Below, one piece after another: positions 5,535 to 6,741 of a stretch of 6,741 nt of DNA. The translations under genes and the position numbers were made by a program. The DNA comes from Planctomycetota bacterium (GTDB lineage Bacteria; Planctomycetota; Brocadiia; JAJRTI01), in contig JAJRTI010000295.1 of assembly GCA_024278415.1 (NCBI GenBank), positions 1-6,741 on the forward strand. The letters run 5' to 3'. Numbering within the stretch: position 1 is the stretch's first letter; every line of letters starts with the position of its first letter. Below the pieces are notes generated by a model. The model had not been told where the DNA came from, ran no database searches, and saw nothing but the letters and a program-made list of their open reading frames with translations.

Positions 5535-5861
5535 TCATCCGGCCACCTGCGAGGAGGCCCTATTGGCCACGATACGCCCGATCAGATCCCCGTTCTTGGA
5601 CACGCTCTCATGGCGAAGTTCTTCCCAACGTTCGCCCTGTTGCTGCATGTACCGGTCAATCTCGGCCCGGTTGTGGAGGTAGAACGCGATGGCTCCGTGG
5701 ATCTGTTCGAGGCTCAGGCTGGGGAACGACGCCGCTATCTCCTCAGCGCTCTTGCCTTCCGTCCAAGCGTGGACGACCGAGTCGAGAGACACCCGGCTGC
5801 CAGCGATGCGCCACCCGCCACTCGGGGTCGTGATGGCGTACTCGGTTGTGATCTCTGCCAT
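5535..5861 (-). CDS. DUF433-family antitoxin
   Basis: The 108-residue product has the DUF433 signature: ITTPSGGWRIAGSRVSLDSVV (10-30), HAWTEGKSAEEIAASFPSLSL (31-51), then EQIHGAIAFYLHNRAEIDRYM (52-72). These are the winged-helix DNA-binding-like antitoxins paired with PIN-like toxins. The family pattern G.W.I.GSR(V/I)S...V...W..G.S.EEI...FP.LSL.QIH.A...YL.N..E.D.Y is fully met. ATG 5861 (minus) is chosen because CCTC on the plus strand at 5870-5873 gives a GAGG ribosome site 8 bases upstream. The open frame continues to 6080 but that extension is repeat-like and basic. The stop overlaps an ATG as ATGA (5538-5535), the remnant of translational coupling to the toxin. After that ATG only 19 codons follow before a stop, because the toxin body has been displaced. 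Confidence 0.87.
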   Translation of the reverse strand: MAEITTEYAITTPSGGWRIAGSRVSLDSVVHAWTEGKSAEEIAASFPSLSLEQIHGAIAFYLHNRAEIDRYMQQQGERWEELRHESVSKNGDLIGRIVANRASSQVAG

Positions 5862-6106
5862 TGTTCGTACCTCAGTGGCCGTTCGTTTTGCAGTCCATGC
5901 CTTTTTCACATTCCTGTGCCTCCGCTCAAGCATCCGCCTATTCCTCCCAAATTCGCCGCTGACCTGCCCGCGAGGGAGGAGCCGACTATGCTGCCCAGGA
6001 CCACGAGTTTCCCCAGAATTTCCACCCGTCCTCCCGCAAGCCTGCCGTCCCCGGTTTCTTACAACGATTGTTATGTACACGGGGCCGTGCGGGACGCGCG
6101 GGTCAT

Positions 6107-6173
6107 TTGTAGTAGGGCGATTGATCGCCCGTTTTTCAGCGTTACTGACGGGCCATGAATGGCCCTACTACAA
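6107..6173. repeat. REPIN-like double hairpin (two inverted REP sequences)
   Basis: TTGTAGTAGGGC (6107-6118) and GCCCTACTACAA (6162-6173) are perfect 12-bp inverted repeats. Each end carries a hairpin: GGGCGAT-TG-ATCGCCC (6115-6130) and GGGCCAT-GA-ATGGCCC (6150-6165). The ends contain the GTAG tetranucleotide typical of REP elements, and two REPs in inverted orientation make a REPIN, mobilised elsewhere by IS200/IS605-like RAYT proteins. The two hairpins differ by a paired change (G-C to C-G) that keeps pairing. Confidence 0.75.
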
Positions 6174-6235
6174 GCCAGCGGCGTCTGCCGCTCGGATCAG
6201 CAAATCTCATGGGGAAACTCCTGGCACCGGACCGC

Positions 6236-6266
6236 TTGACACAACTCCGTCTTCACACGAACATAT
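6236..6266 (+). promoter_or_regulatory. Possible promoter of the FAD oxidoreductase gene
   Basis: TTGACA at 6236-6241 is a perfect -35 hexamer. The best A/T-rich -10 candidate, ACATAT at 6261-6266, is 19 bases away, longer than optimal. The position, about 50-75 bases before ATG 6314, is right. Confidence 0.35.
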
Positions 6267-6313
6267 CCGCACAGGCAACGCGATCTGTGCTCCTTTCGGA
6301 CCTCTGGCGCGCC

Positions 6314-6741
6314 ATGCCATCAACTCAGCAGACTTACGACATCGTCATCGTCGGCGGCGGCCCGGCCGGCGCGGCCGCGGGCGCGGCCGCGGCCCGGGCC
6401 GGGCTGCGCGTGCGGATTATCGAGCGAGATCGCTATCCACGCGACAAGCCCTGCGCGGGCGGCGTGTCGGGCCGATGTGCGAGGGCCATGGCCGAGGTGT
6501 TCGGGCCGGACGCACTCCCGCGGTTCTCGCTGGGGTTGAGCCGGGGCGTGCGCCTCATGCTCGGCGACCGCTTGGTCGCGGACGAGCGGGAGCACGGGGT
6601 GCTGCACTACGCGCGGCGCGCGGACATGGATGCCGCGCTGGCCGCCGCGGCGCGAGACGCCGGCTGCGAGGTGCAAGAAGGGGCTAAGGTCGTGGGCGTG
6701 GATGCGGAGCGCGGAGAGATCGCGCTCGCGACGGGCGAGAC
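6314..6741 (+). CDS. Geranylgeranyl-reductase-family FAD oxidoreductase, N-terminal part
   Basis: The frame is open from ATG 6314 to the window end (142 residues seen; the family is usually around 370-420). Residues 8-36 are the FAD-binding Rossmann unit, YDIVIVGGGPAGAAAGAAAA with the GXGXXG loop at 14-19 and Glu37 (IIERDRY) for the ribose. YPRDKPCAGGVSG (41-53) is the K-x-C-x-GG motif typical of geranylgeranyl reductase and related flavoproteins that reduce or oxidise polyprenyl or halogenation substrates. RRADMDAALAAAARDAGCEV (about 106-125) matches the next conserved helix (R..D..L...A...G). ATG 6314 gives the normal short lead before the Rossmann strand, but there is no clear ribosome site before it. 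Which lipid or prenyl substrate is used cannot be told from this part. Confidence 0.85.
   Translation, partial: MPSTQQTYDIVIVGGGPAGAAAGAAAARAGLRVRIIERDRYPRDKPCAGGVSGRCARAMAEVFGPDALPRFSLGLSRGVRLMLGDRLVADEREHGVLHYARRADMDAALAAAARDAGCEVQEGAKVVGVDAERGEIALATGE

Larger units (their letters stand above)
5862..6313. other. 452-bp divergent intergenic region with a REPIN-like element
   Basis: Both flanking genes read outward from here, so it should hold two promoters. I see a perfect -35 hexamer for the rightward gene (6236-6241) and no clear promoter for the leftward DUF433 gene. The middle holds the double-hairpin element at 6107-6173. ACAACGATTGT (6061-6071 region) is a small palindrome of unknown role. 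No convincing gene is present. Confidence 0.5.

Noticed and set aside
5862..5990. Minus-strand promoter for the DUF433 gene (TTGAGC with 17-base spacing to AAAAAG)
   Set aside because: The -10 hexamer is too far from consensus; kept out of the feature list.
5988..6158. 56-codon plus-strand ORF after a strong GGGAGGAG ribosome-like site (5973-5981, ATG 5988)
   Set aside because: The product is low in hydrophobic order, rich in Pro/Ser/Thr/Arg, matches no family I know, and runs into and ends within the REPIN-like repeat. The purine run may be chance. Worth a conservation check but not called.

Overview
The window is GC-rich bacterial DNA with well-spaced genes on both strands, many palindromic intergenic repeats and two toxin-antitoxin (TA) loci. 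A LamG-type tail of an exported (sialidase-like) protein, a Gfo/Idh/MocA oxidoreductase with a Cys-rich insert, an exported SGNH esterase and a geranylgeranyl-reductase-family flavoprotein together resemble environmental PVC-group or related bacteria (Planctomycetota, Verrucomicrobiota, Lentisphaerota, Hydrogenedentota). That placement is an impression from gene content and cannot be fixed from this window.

Layout. 1-441 (+): C-terminal end of a concanavalin/LamG-like protein. 471-1184 (+): a promoter and an MntA/HepT (MNT/HEPN) TA operon. Its antitoxin gene has an in-frame TAG exactly at the catalytic Ser of the GSX10DXD motif; its HEPN toxin is intact. 1307-2461 (+): Gfo/Idh/MocA oxidoreductase. 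2621-3103 (+): exported thioredoxin-fold protein with a CPWC active site. 3104-3568: gene-free stretch holding three roughly 40-bp GTAG/GCATGC hairpin repeats. 3569-4828 (+): SGNH-hydrolase esterase with a TTG start and an N-terminal export signal. 4871-5861 (-): a DUF433 antitoxin and DUF5615 PIN-like toxin pair, split by about 300 bp of palindromic DNA that appears to have landed at the start codon of the toxin. 5862-6313: gene-free stretch with a textbook REPIN-like double hairpin. 6314-6741 (+): N-terminal part of a geranylgeranyl-reductase-family FAD oxidoreductase running off the edge.

The metabolic genes do not form an obvious operon: each has its own gap of about 120-470 bp, and SGNH and the TA pair are convergent. 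The most notable content is not a new pathway but damage and repeats. Two independent TA modules are each broken in one partner by different mechanisms (a nonsense codon in an antitoxin active site; an insertion at a toxin start). Three different families of short palindromic repeats sit in the gaps, one of which shows a compensatory base change that supports selection for hairpin structure.
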